Positions 10,290 through 19,804 of a DNA stretch of 64,000 nt are shown piece by piece. The position numbers and the translations under genes are program-made. The notes under the pieces are model-generated. The model made no database searches. It saw only the letters and a list, made by a program, of their open reading frames with translations, and was not told the DNA's origin. The stretch comes from Eleginops maclovinus (lineage: Eukaryota; Chordata; Actinopteri; Perciformes; Eleginopidae), in contig NC_086355.1 in NCBI RefSeq assembly GCF_036324505.1, forward strand, positions 21,318,518 through 21,382,517. The letters are read 5' to 3'. Positions within the stretch are counted from its first letter, which is position 1. Each line of letters begins with the position of its first letter.

Positions 10290-12380
10290 GGGCCAAGGAT
10301 ACCGGTCCTAAACAGTTAAAGCTTTCTCAATACCCTCATACTCAGTTTGGCACACAAAAAAGAGCCTTTCAAGAACAGTCGTTCAAAAGTTTCAAATGGC
10401 TACAATACTCAGCTAGACAAAATGCTGCTTTCTGCTTTCCTTGTAGGGTATTTGGCAAAAATGTCAGAAATGATGCACTAGTTAATAATGGAGTAAATAA
10501 CTGGCAAAAGGCACTTGGCAAGTTTCAAAAACATGAAATAACACAATCACATAAGGATAGTGTGGTTTGTTGGAACAGCTACAAAGCAAGCCTGTCAAAA
10601 GGGAATGTTGTGGAGCAGATAGAGGCAGCGAGTGCCACTGAAATTAGTGAAAGAAGGGAGTACCTAGAGCATATTGTGGCAGTAACCTGCTTCTTGGGGA
10701 AGCAAGGCATAGCATTTAGAGGTCATGATGAAACAGATGAGAGTCACAACAAAGGTAATTTCCAAGAATGCATGTCACTTTTGACAAAATGTGATCCCCT
10801 CTTGCAGAGATACACAGCCCCTTCAAACACCACATACCTCTCATCTGATAGCCAAAATGAAAAGATAGAGTGCTGTTCGCAAGAACTAACAGAAAATATC
10901 ATCCGTGAGATGAAGGGATCAAAAATATATGCCATTATGGCTGATGAGGCCAGGGATGGAAAGACAAAACAGTTGGCACTTTGTGTTACGTGTAGGTACG
11001 TGTCTGCAGAGGATGCCGTCAAAGAAAGGCTCCTAGCCCTTACAGAGGTGTCAAAGTTTGACGCTATTTCGATAACAGCTGCAATTGAAAATCAGTTGGT
11101 AAAGAAGGGAATTGATCAGTTGAAATGTGTGGCACAGACCTACGATGGGGCAGCTGTCATGAGTGGGGATGTTGGGGGTGTACAAGCCCATTTAAAAAAA
11201 AGCACCCTGAGGCAATTTATGTGCACTGCTATGCACATGAGTTAAATCTTGTTTTATGCCACACATGCAAAGCTGTCTCTGAAGCCACGGAGTTCTTCAA
11301 CATGCTGGAAAGTCTTTATTCTTTCTTTAGTGTCTCCCTTGTAAACCACCATAAGTTAGTAGACACTCAAAAGAAGTTAGGGTTGCAGCCAAGAGAACTA
11401 CATGCTGGGCATGCCAGCTTCATTCAGTGACTGCAGTGATTGATAATTTCCCTGCTATCATTGAGTGCCTCGCCACAATCAAGACACTTACAGCAGTTGG
11501 ATTGAGGTCAAAACTCAGTACATTTTCCTCAGTGTATTTGCTGATAGTTTCCCACACTCTCCTGTCTGTAACGGCAGGTTTACATAGATACCTACAGAAG
11601 GAGGCCATTGACATTGCCCAAGCAGTGACATACAAAAATGCAGTGACTGACACCATGAAGCAAAAAACAGTGATACCACCGCTGCAGATGTTTACTCCAG
11701 AACAAAAGCTATGTGTGAAGCACACCAGATAGCAGTCTCAGAATCATCCTCAGGACACAGGCGGAAGACAAAGAGAATGGATGACTTTGTTGTTGAGTCA
11801 ACTAGCGGGGCAGGCAGTGAAACCTGTGGCTCTTCAGAGTCTGAAGATCTCAAGAGGAAACTTTTGTTCCCTTGTCTGGACAGAATGATCTGAACTTGAG
11901 AGGCGTTTTTCTGGTGTGAATGAGGAGGTGCTCAATGGAACTCAGGCATGCAGTCCAACCTCAGCCCACTTCTTGTCTGAGCCTCATCTGACAGCACTGG
12001 CTCTGCATTACCATATTGAACTGCAGTCAGAGGAAATGATAGTTGCAAAAAACTTTCTGAAGCGCAAGAGTGAGGCTGGTACAGTTCAGGACATGCTAAC
12101 AGTGTACAAACTTCTAGATTCTGAAATGTTCGCTTCACTGAAAGCTGTTATTCAGGTTGCCTTGACAATACCAGTTAGCAGCTGTTCATGTGAGCCGTCT
12201 TTTAGTGTCTTGCGTCGGCTCCATACATGGCTCAGGAGGATCACAGGCCAAAGCAGACTCCAGCACCTAGCTGTTATGTCTATTGAGAAGGAGTTGCTTG
12301 AAAGTATTGAACGCCAAAGGGTCATTGACAGGTTTGCCACCCTCAAAGTGCGGCGACATAGATTAATTCTCCCAAAGTAG
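10290..12380 (+). pseudogene. hAT transposase pseudogene, TTF zinc finger + DUF4371-like + dimerisation domain (ZMYM1-like)
   Basis: The frame is open from about 10310. A TTF-type zinc finger includes FKWLQYSARQNAAFCFPCRV (Cys pair, about 10393-10452) and HEITQSHKDS (His pair). The transposase core follows, with a probable first catalytic Asp in YAIMADEARDGKTKQLAL (about 10928-10980) and a second in QTYDGAAVMSGDVGG (about 11134-11178). A run of eight A's at about 11195 marks a frameshift. The sequence then resumes as YVHCYAHELNLVLCHTCKAV (about 11215-11275). Further breaks lie near 11428, 11735 and 11893. The C-terminal hAT dimerisation domain is intact in one frame (11916-12380), with CSCEPSFSVLRRLHTWLR carrying the catalytic Glu, and ends at TAG 12378-12380. 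Domain order matches the vertebrate ZMYM1-like/KIAA-type hAT proteins. At least three frame changes make this copy inactive. Confidence 0.85.
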
Positions 12381-13083
12381 AGTGTATTACCTGCATACAT
12401 GGTAGATGAGTAAATGAGGATTCAAGGGAAGTACTTTCAAAGATTTCCCCCTCTTTTTCTTATTTTTAATATCTATACTTTCTAAGTATTTTCAAGACCT
12501 TGGACTTTTTGGTTTTACCTTATTTTTTTGCCCTTGATGTGAAGCTTGTTTTATTATTAATTATTGATGACGTATATTGGTTTATAAAAGTTCAGACAGG
12601 TGTGCAACCAAGTAGGTTAGAGATGGCCATTTGTAAATAATTTACAGAAGGAGACTGTTGATATAAAAGGAGGCACATAACACTTTCATAAGAACTGTAT
12701 AGGAGCTTTATAGACTGTTTCTGACAGTAATGACGACACAGGTTCATTTGAATTGAGCAGAAGAAGAAAAGTAAATGTCAAGAAATGAGAAAAGACTGGG
12801 TTTTGTGTTTGTTACAGGGGGCTGTCTGTGTGAACTGTCACAATAGTGTTCTGGAAAGATAAAGTGTGGCATTAAAGTACTTTTTCAAAGATTTGCGCTT
12901 GTCTTTCCAGTCAGTTTTTCCCCAAAATATGATGCTCTTCTCTCACGAATATCAGAATGATTATCCAAAATTATTTTTCAATAGAAATATTTTTTGTTTT
13001 TGTGTGAAAAAAGGGTGGGTGGTGGTGGTGGGGCTCATTTGGTGCTCAGCACCCCTAAAGCTCTGACCCTAGAATTGCCCCTG
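12381..13083 (+). other. 3' untranslated and terminal region of the ZMYM/TTF-type hAT
   Basis: There is no coding potential after the transposase stop. The sequence is AT-rich, with a short GGGTGGGTGGTGGTGG run at about 13013-13030, and ends in the right terminal repeat (last base 13083). Confidence 0.65.
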
Positions 13084-13537
13084 GGTAAGTTGCTGAAATA
13101 TTGACCTCTTTTGAATTAACTACTGTTTATATTGTATCACAGGCGCTTTATGATGCTTATACTGGTCTTCATTTGTATATGCACAGCAATTATCTATATT
13201 TTATCTTGGTTGTTACAATCAATTTGCAAGCATTACCTGCTAGTTAGCTAGTGTGACTTCGCCAGCTGTGAAGGTAAGAGTTCGGTAATGAATCGTTAGT
13301 GACTTTTATAAAAATTATTTTGGGTAACTAACAAGCAGGATTTGGATTGATTATCGGGGGGGGTGGGGTTAATTTATTTGAGGTTTTGGCTTTTATCATC
13401 AAAGAGTGTTGCAGCTCTTAATATCTATATAGCTCTGCCCGCTCCCTATGAGCCCAGTGTGCTCTGATTGGTCAGCTCGTCCACTCTGTTCTGATTGGTC
13501 AACAACCAGAGAGGCTCCGCCCCTGTCTAACAGAGTG

Positions 13538-14034
13538 CTTTTTTTTTTTTTGACTTGGATTTATAAAGCGCCTTTCATAATACCCAAGGTCGCTTCACAA
13601 AGTGGGAGGAGGGAGGTAGAGGGAGGGGTGGGGGTTTAGGGAGGATAGGCAAGAGAGAAGAGGTGTGTTTTGAGGTGCTTTTGGAACTGTGTAAGAGACG
13701 TGGCAGAACGGATATGAGGGGGCAGTTCCAGAGGGTAGGGGCAAGTACACAGAAAGCCCTATCGCCAAAGGTTCTGAGTCTGGTGCGAGGAGTGGAGAGT
13801 AAGTCCTTGCTGGTGGAGCGCAGGGACCGTGACTGGGAGTACGCCTGGAGGAGGTCGGTGATGTACTGGGGTGCCAATGAGTGAAGTGATTTGTAGGTGA
13901 GGGGGAGGATTTTGTAGCAGATCCTTTGTTTGATTGGCAGCCAATGGAGTTTCTTGAGGATGGGGGTGATGTGCTGCCAGGGCTTGGTGTGTGTTAACAC
14001 CCTGGCAGCTGAGTTCTGGACAGCGTTCTTTCCC
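13538..14034 (-). mobile_element. L2-type LINE, 3' end fragment
   Basis: Read on the minus strand, the fragment ends in AAAGGCGCTTTATAAATCC followed by a run of A's (poly-T at about 13538-13551 on the given strand). The 'GCGCTTTATAAAT' tail is typical of fish L2-like LINEs and their SINE partners. It encodes the C-terminal portion of the RT. The 5' side is truncated at about 14034, where sequence of a different character resumes. It lies inside the TTAA-flanked element. I did not find a clean target duplication. Confidence 0.7.
13576..14030 (-). pseudogene. L2-type LINE reverse transcriptase, C-terminal fragment
   Basis: The minus-strand frame carries NSAARVLTHTKPWQHITPIL, LKKLHWLPIKQRICYKIL, LTYKSLHSLAPQYITDLL and the later RLRTFGDRAFCVLAPTLWN. 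This block, just after the RT catalytic core, is highly characteristic of L2/CR1-type fish LINEs. The catalytic core itself is absent because of 5' truncation. The frame is open, but as a fragment it encodes nothing functional. Confidence 0.8.
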
Positions 14035-14139
14035 AGCCTTATATGTTTGAACCGGAGTCCGATCCTGAAAATGACACGGACCAACGTGATGAACCTGATC
14101 CACCGTCCGAAAGTAGACTGGAGCATGCGGTTTCACAGT
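14035..14139 (+). other. Acidic coding remnant of the TTAA element, possibly the leader of a P2X7-like protein
   Basis: Between the L2 fragment and the Gypsy target site the plus strand reads PYMFEPESDPENDTDQRDE and continues acidic to SQWN, where the Gypsy element interrupts it. A Pro-Tyr-x-Phe-Glu-Pro-Glu acidic leader is what I associate with fish P2X7-C-terminus-like proteins found with transposons. After the Gypsy element the frame does not continue as that family would. This is a suggestion from memory and motif only. Confidence 0.3.
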
Positions 14140-14144
14140 GGAAC

Positions 14145-14503
14145 TGAAGAAATACACTCCTCAATGTCAGTTTCGGTAATTTATTGACAAGGATGACGAC
14201 ACCCTGAAACAGAGTAATGCAGCAAGATAAGCTGACTAAGTATTACATCCATGCAATTTAATCAACACAAATATATACCACGAAACAGAGTATAGTAGTA
14301 TAACAGTATAATATATATATAGTATAATATAATAGTGGAAACAGTCTTACATGAATGAGTGGACGAACGTCTCAACTCCAGGCGGAGTGAATGAACAATG
14401 TTTGAACTAAAATGGCCGCTCGGCACTCCCGGGTCAGAGCACGGCATAACCGGGCAGCGACAGCAGTGACACTGCCCTCTAGTGGCCGGCGATAAACTCT
14501 TCA
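14145..14503 (-). repeat. 3' LTR of the Ty3/Gypsy element (left copy)
   Basis: This is a 359-bp copy starting TGAAGAAATACACTCC and ending GATAAACTCTTCA on the given strand. Compared by eye with the right copy it lacks a 5-nt and a 12-nt segment and shows four base differences. The lengths reconcile exactly (359 + 17 = 376). Confidence 0.93.
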
Positions 14504-14511
14504 TCCCCCCC
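14504..14511 (-). other. Polypurine tract of the Ty3/Gypsy element
   Basis: On the element's strand this is GGGGGGGA immediately upstream of the 3' LTR, the expected position for the plus-strand primer of reverse transcription. Confidence 0.7.
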
Positions 14512-14601
14512 AGACCGGAAAGCTATGGGCCGGAATAGGTTAACGGTCTAGATCCCGTATCCAGCTGCCAGACTCGGGCTCGTAACGTGCAGGCGGTCTC
14601 C

Positions 14602-15520
14602 TCACGCGGCCCGGCCGAATCGGCTGGGGCAGCGTCGGCAGCGTCGGCAGCGTCGGCAGCGTCGGCGGCGACTGCGGCACCGGAGCGGTGCACCCAGGAA
14701 GGCACCCGTAGGAACAGTGAGGTCAGAGGACGCCTCATCAGCAGGCGTCGGTGGGGAAGCGCCAATAGCCGAGTCGCGGGGCCCGACTGCCGGCCGCTGA
14801 GCAATCCCCTGGGGCGTAGCCCAGCCCGGGTGGATAGGTGGGGGCTGATGACCCAGGGCAGCGGGCGGCGGCGACGGCGCAGCCAACTGCTCACGGGCGC
14901 AGGGTGTGGCCGGCGTGTAGGCACGGAGGAACCGCCGGTTGCGCAGTGTCAGACGTCCCGAACCGTCAACCCTGACCCGATACTGGTCGTGGCCCGGAGA
15001 CTCCACCACGATCCCTGACCTGTCCCATTTGTGGGGGCTCGGGCCTTGCTGGTTCTGGAGGAATACCCTTTCGCCGAGTGCCAATGGGCGGAGCGGTCTC
15101 GAGTGAGTCCCCAGAGACTCGGTGGTACGGGACATACGGTTCCGAAGGGCGTCCTCCTTCGCCGCCCATGCCTCGCGCCATAGCAGGCGGATATGCGGGT
15201 TCGAGAACTTCTCGAGGCGGTTCACGAAGGAAAGCGAGCCACGAAGGGGGCGGCCGAAGATGATCTGTGCTGGCGAGAGGTCGCAGTCGGGGTCAGGCGT
15301 GTTACGCAACTGCAGCATAGCGCGCAGGAAGCGGTCCTGATCAAGGCTGCCCGACGGGCCGGTGTTGGACATCAAGAGGCGCTTAGCAGTCTTAACCGCA
15401 ACCTCCGCCCTCCCATTCGACTGCGGAAAGCTAACGGAAGACACACGGTGTTTGACGTGCCATAAGCGGAGGAAGTCCTCAGTGTGGCTCGCCTTGAATT
15501 CCGTCGCTCGAGAGCTCCTC
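14602..15520 (-). pseudogene. Gypsy integrase, distal core and C-terminal part (frameshifted from the rest of pol)
   Basis: Integrase joins the reverse-transcribed DNA into the genome. This frame starts within the core at EFKASHTEDFLRLWHVKHR and includes FPQSNGRAEVAVKTAKRLL, which holds the catalytic Glu of the D,D-35-E triad. It continues through an SH3-like C-terminal segment (LALGERVFLQNQQG, KWDRSGIVVESPG, YRVRVDGSGRLTLRNRRFL) and a Pro/Ala-rich tail. A small deletion at about 15510 puts it out of frame with the upstream pol sequence, so the integrase core is broken just after the second catalytic region. The extreme C-terminus reads an Arg/Cys repeat generated by a 9-bp tandem repeat. Confidence 0.85.
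14631..14668. repeat. 9-bp tandem repeat GCAGCGTCG
   Basis: About four head-to-tail copies sit within the 3' coding end of the Gypsy element. Being a multiple of three, copy changes here would not shift the frame. Confidence 0.8.
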
Positions 15521-17569
15521 CGGTACGCCGAAGGTGGCGAAGAATGACCGGAGGTGTTGGACCAGGCCAGCTGAGCCCGCAAGGGCAGTACCCGCCGTAG
15601 AGCTCAGGACCTCTACCCAGCCCGAGAGCCGATCCCCGACAACTAGGTAGTGACGGCCCCCATAGTCGAAGAAGTCAGCAAACACCGCCTCGAATGGCGT
15701 GGAGGGGGTGAGGACGGCCGGGGGGGGTGTAGCCGCCTGTGACGGAGCATTGCGGTTGCAGTCTGCACACCCGTCCCTGGTGGCCTGAATGTCCCCAGAC
15801 ATCCCGGGCCAGTAAACTATGGCTCGGGCATGCTGCCCCATAGCTGAGGTCCCCTGGTGAGCGGCATGGAGATGCCGAAGGACCCTCTCATGGAGGGACG
15901 GGGGAACCACGACGCGGTCCCGATAGAGCAGGACGCCGTCCTGGGCGTAGACGGACTCACAGACCGATGACAGACTCGCCAGGGCAGGGTCGTTAACGTC
16001 AATCCCACCCTCCTGCTCGATGAGTTGGAGGAGGTGGCCGAGGCATCCATCAGCCGCTGTTTCCCGTGCGAGGAGGGGCCAAGAGACGGCTCCGAGCTCC
16101 CGTGCGTCGTCGCGGATGGAGGCCATGAGTGCTGACTCCACGGCGTCAGGTCCGCTCGGCAGCCCCAATGAGAGGCCGTTCGCTGAACCCGAGGGGGAAG
16201 GATGCCTCGACGTGGCATCAGCGGCATAGTTGCTCTTGCCAGGCAGATGCACAATGTCGAAGCGCCATGGGAGGGTGCGCTGCTTGAGTCTAAACAGACG
16301 CGAGTTTGTGATCTCATCCAGCGTACAGTCGCCAAAGATTTTCACCAACGGCTTATGGTCGGTGACCACGACGAGGTTGTCGGACCCCTGCGTGAAGTAC
16401 CGCGTCTGTTCCAGGCCCCAGGCCACAGCTAGGGCCTCTCCCTCGACGGCCGCATAGCGCTGCTCCGCAGGGGACAGGAAACGCGACCCCGCGAGGGTGA
16501 TCCTCCACCCTCCTGGACAGCAGTCCGGTATGCCCGAGGCACAGTGACAATGTTGCTGGAGCAGGAAGTAGCCAATGCCACGCATGGACCAGTCAGGGCG
16601 GAGGCAGGTACGCTTCTGCATGTCGTAGACCTCCACGCCCTCGCGGATGGCCTCCATTATGGCTTGCTTGGACGTCTGGAAGGCCTCCTCCAGAACGGGG
16701 GACCATAGGAACACACAGCGTGGGCTGAGGAACGGCTTAAATGGAGCCATCGTGTCACGCAACTGGGCATAGTTACTCCTGATGTCCGTCGTGGAGCCTG
16801 GGGTGGGGAAGTCCCGGATGGCGTCCAAGTATTTTGGGAGCAGTTCGAAACCCTGTGGTGCCCTGGTGTAGCGCCAACGGCCGAAGGGCGTGATGAAGGT
16901 AGTGAGGTGGCGATCCGACTCACGCAGGGGAACACTGTGGTAGCTGTTCCAGGCGTCCGTGACGGTCTTCCAGGTGCCCTTCGGGACGCGGCGTGCGAGG
17001 TGGAACGGGGACTCAGTGGCGAAGGTCTCACGTTGGCAGAACTTGTTGAGGGGGGAGAGGTCCACGGTCCTGCGGGGGGAACCGTCGTGCTTCCGAGTGA
17101 CTACCATACGATGGCACCACGCCACCGGCTCGCCGTATGGCATGCGTTCAATGACCCCAAGGGCTTCGTCCCGCAGGAGGTCATCGTGAACCCTCCGCTG
17201 CCAGTGTAGAGGCACCGTAGCCGCGGTGTGGCATGCCTTAGGCGTAGCTGCGGGGTCCACGTGCATCTCGATAGGTGGCCCCTCCATGCATGGTAGTGCC
17301 CGATGGGGGCAAGTATTGAATGTCGACGGGGCATATCTCCCGAGTAGCCAACCTTTCATCCGGTTATTGTTCTCTGGCGTACAAGGGAACGGCAGTACTG
17401 CGGGGCGCGCCGGGGGGACATGTGCGCTGAGGACATGAGCACTGGGCGTCCCGGGGGTCACTTGGCCCCACGCAGCCGCCGTTGGTTGACCTCGTCGCAT
17501 TGATGGACAGGGGCTGGACTGGTGTGTCAGCCGTGTCAGGGCTACGCCTGTCCTTGGGCCCCCCTGCAA
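15479..17569 (-). pseudogene. Gypsy pol: reverse transcriptase (deleted), RNase H, integrase N-terminus and core
   Basis: One long minus-strand frame of 696 codons. The RT portion has WCHRMVVTRKHDGSPRRTVD and ESDRHLTTFITPFGRWRYTR. It then jumps from RAPQGFE directly to LLPKYLDAIRDFPTPGS, so the segment with the catalytic Asp-Asp box is gone without loss of frame. A second small in-frame loss follows at TDIRSNYAQL. RNase H is recognisable (YAAVEGEALAVAWGLEQTRYF, VVVTDHKPLVKIFGD). The integrase HHCC finger has HERVLRHLHAAHQ and CADCNRN, and the core starts FEAVFADFFDYGGRHYLVV with the first catalytic Asp. The frame ends near 15500 at the break before EFKASH. The element must depend on a helper to move. 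Confidence 0.88.
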
Positions 17570-17858
17570 CGTCGTCCGACGGGAAGTTAATGGGCAAGAG
17601 GCCGAGGTTGAGCAACGACTCGTAGGAGAGGTACATGGCCCGGACTGAGCTGCTCACGTATACCATGGAACGGCAGGATGTAGTACGCCCCCCGCTGCAG
17701 GTCGTCGAGAGCCTAGCGAAGAACGCTCCCTCGATAGCTATAGGGGAGCGGTTGGCGGCCCACAGGCTGAGGCTGACGGGTCGCAGGTCGTCCCGCGCGA
17801 AACCGCAGTCATCGGATTTGAACTCGCAGCCGGGGACAGGGCATCCAACAACGACCAT
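17364..17858 (-). pseudogene. Gypsy gag start fused to protease remnant
   Basis: Just inside the 5' LTR an ATG (complement of 17856-17858) starts MVVVGCPVPGCEFKSDD, a Cys-containing leader like the start of gag in this family. It runs straight into sequence resembling the distal protease and the start of pol (LSLWAANRSPIAIEGAFF, MYLSYESLLNLGLLPINFPS). Almost all of gag and the protease active site are therefore missing through one internal deletion. The frame shifts again near 17445 to join the RT-containing frame. The gag assignment of the short leader is inference. Confidence 0.6.
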
Positions 17859-17868
17859 GGTGTCGTCA

Positions 17869-18244
17869 TGAAGAAATACACTCCTCAATGTCAGTTTCGG
17901 TAATTTATTGACAAGGATGACGACACCCTGAAACAGAGTAGGCTAATGCAGCAAGATAAGCTGACTAAGTATTACAACCATGCAATTTAATCAACACAAA
18001 TATATACCACGAAACAGAGTATAGTAGTATAACAGTATAATATATATATAGTATAATATATAGTATAATATAATAGTGGAAACAGTCTTACATGAATGAG
18101 TGGACGAACATCTCAACTCCAGGCGGAGGGAATGAACAATGTTTGAACTAAAATGGCCGCTCGGCACTCACGGGTCAGAGCACGGCATAACCGGGCAGCG
18201 ACAGCAGTGACACTGCCCTCTAGTGGCCGGCGATAAACTCTTCA
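17869..18244 (-). repeat. 5' LTR of the Ty3/Gypsy element (right copy)
   Basis: This is a 376-bp copy of the left LTR. It holds an AT-rich stretch of TATA/TAGTATAAT repeats that could serve as the promoter's TATA region and accounts for the 12-nt length difference between the copies. It is followed by the target copy GGAAC at 18245-18249. Confidence 0.93.
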
Positions 18245-18323
18245 GGAACGTTTTTATTTTGTATCGCTCTTACATTGAAGATTTAATGTTAGAACTGAAA
18301 CAAAGTAGGAACAGCCTCGTCTT

Positions 18324-18539
18324 TCAGTACTGCATGCTTTGCATATCGGCATCAACCTGTGCAAGGTTTTTGAAGCTGTCTTCCGTGAAATGCCGGGCAC
18401 ACAGTACAGTACTTCGAACCGTTGAAGGAACAGTGTTAACAATACATTTTAACCACTGACTTCTTCGTGGTAGTGCCTTCAGTAAGGCAAACTGATGACA
18501 TTTCCCCTCACATGTCAGGGCACAGTACCTCCTTGACAT
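18324..18539 (-). pseudogene. THAP-type zinc finger remnant of the TTAA-flanked transposon
   Basis: THAP fingers are DNA-binding modules of transposases and their domesticated relatives. The 71-residue frame reads MSRRYCALTCEGKCHQFALL, then LPRRSQWLKC, then VLCARHFTEDSF. This gives the Cys-x3-Cys-x36-Cys-x2-His zinc-ligand pattern, with the conserved Trp and Phe in place. The usual AVPTIF-like box is missing because the frame ends at TGA shortly after, so the rest of the protein has been deleted. It lies 270 bp inside the right terminus, reading inward, as expected for the N-terminus of a transposase gene starting near that end. Confidence 0.65.
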
Positions 18540-18810
18540 TTCAGCCTTCCAACAAGGTTGGCAGAGGGTGTGCCTATTGGTCTATAGCTATGGGCCTGCA
18601 AACTTGCCGATTGGGTTCCAGATTTAGTGACGTCAATAGCCCCCAGAAGAAAAAAATGGAAAAAGAAAAATCTCCAACGAGGCATGGGAGGGCAGCATAT
18701 ACTCGCTACAGGGTGTACTTTGAGGGTTTGTGATGTTTACATGCACGAAAAGCTACATAACACAAGAAAGGACGGGTTATAACTGTAAAAGCATAAAAGG
18801 GGACCTTTAA

Positions 18811-19804
18811 ATAGTTTAAAGCTTTCTCATTATAGGAGCAGTATTTTGTTTTAGCCACTAGGGGGCAGCAAATAAAAAGCTAAACACAACTAGTAAGGGC
18901 TAACATGCAAATACTTGTTATTTAAATATCCAGCAGGCACAGAACTATGACCTGATGACTATATTTCCCATATTTACTCGAAAACAAAGCTTAGAAGGTA
19001 ATATCCGGCTTATTTAAGTTCATGAAAAATACTTCACCAGTCAGGTGGTTTTTGTTAGGTCCTGTAACGTGAAGTTTATCAGAGCTTATGGGTAGAATGA
19101 AAAATGATCTGCTGCTGCAAACTATATGAGATTAAACCACACAGTAAAGCTTGCAAGCTGTAAAACCCTAAATGACCCTAAAAAAGGCTTTATGGACCTG
19201 AAGAAAACTGCATAGTTGGTTCATAATTCTCGGTGGGTTGGTCTCTGTAAACACCACTTTGGCATTGCATTGCAGATAGTTATTTGATCATTCTCAATTG
19301 TAGATATTTTAATTAATAGTTTAAATCCAGGAACACTCCACATGAAATTACTTTTTCATCCAACATTCTCATATTCTTTGCAGTGAGGTTTGTTGCACGT
19401 ATTGAAGAATTTAGGGAACACAGCAGACGACAAACTGGATAACCCCTATAATAGACCCTAAACTGATATGACAACAGATAATATTGTGTTTTAGGCCGCT
19501 GAACCAAAGCAGAAACAAAACCTTCAAAACCAGCGGGAGTAATAACATAGCCACAAAGAGCAACAGAAGGTTGCAGAAATGGTGGTAGACATTTGCATCT
19601 GATGCTAATAACGTCTATACCGTCACTGATTTCACAGCAAATCATGCAGGAAACAGCTGCAACACAGCGACTTCCTTGTTGTGGGCGGCTACAGTGAGTC
19701 ATGTAATACAATCCAGAAAGTCCAGTTGGAGTTACATTAATATCATATAGACTCATTAGATGCAAAAAAAACTGCACCAAGGTTTGTGTTATTCCAAACA
19801 GCTA
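18811..19804. other. Stretch without recognised genes, possibly another TTAA-type element
   Basis: A 155-codon minus-strand open frame (19313-19780) resembles nothing I know. TTAA occurs at 18816-18819 near the left, and the right side reads GGTGCCCTTTAA at about 19832-19844. This could mark a second TTAA-flanked element directly beside the first, but the ends are not convincingly inverted repeats. Confidence 0.35.

Larger units (their letters stand above)
8079..13083 (+). mobile_element. hAT DNA transposon, ZMYM/TTF-type family, complete with both ends
   Basis: GGTAAGTT occurs at 8071-8078 and again at 13084-13091, an 8-bp target duplication as expected for hAT elements. The left end starts CATGGGCGAGGCTAG; the reverse complement of the right end starts CAGGGGCAATTCTAG, matching at 11 of 15 positions. 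The 5,005-bp element carries a transposase gene with a short upstream exon (9793) and a long coding remnant (about 10290-12380). About 700 bp of untranslated sequence follows the stop. A Harbinger-like MITE (8506-9224) has inserted into its 5' region. It sits inside the older TTAA-flanked element. Confidence 0.85.
14145..18244 (-). mobile_element. Ty3/Gypsy LTR retrotransposon, young but gag-deleted
   Basis: Two long terminal repeats (14145-14503 and 17869-18244) begin TGAAGA and end TCTTCA, and the element is bounded by GGAAC at 14140-14144 and 18245-18249, a 5-bp target duplication. It reads right to left. A gag start is fused to a protease remnant, followed by reverse transcriptase, RNase H and integrase. 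The 4.1 kb length is short for the superfamily because most of gag and part of RT are missing. The LTRs differ by only four substitutions and two indels by eye, so insertion is recent. A polypurine tract abuts the left LTR. It interrupts the older TTAA-flanked element. Confidence 0.9.
7725..18806. mobile_element. Old TTAA-flanked DNA transposon (Kolobok-like, THAP-bearing) swollen by nested insertions
   Basis: TTAA at 7721-7724 is followed by AGGTCCC, and the right side reads GGGACCT followed by TTAA at 18807-18810. That is a TTAA target duplication with at least a 7-bp terminal inverted repeat. Removing the hAT, L2 and Gypsy insertions leaves roughly 1.4-1.5 kb of the element's own sequence (7725-8070, 13092-13537, 14035-14139, 18250-18806), too short for a full transposase. 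A THAP-type finger on the minus strand near the right end supports a Kolobok-like family, as THAP domains and TTAA targets co-occur there. A pair of GATTGGTCA (CCAAT) boxes lies at about 13460-13505. The family name is inference; the boundaries are seen directly. Confidence 0.6.
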
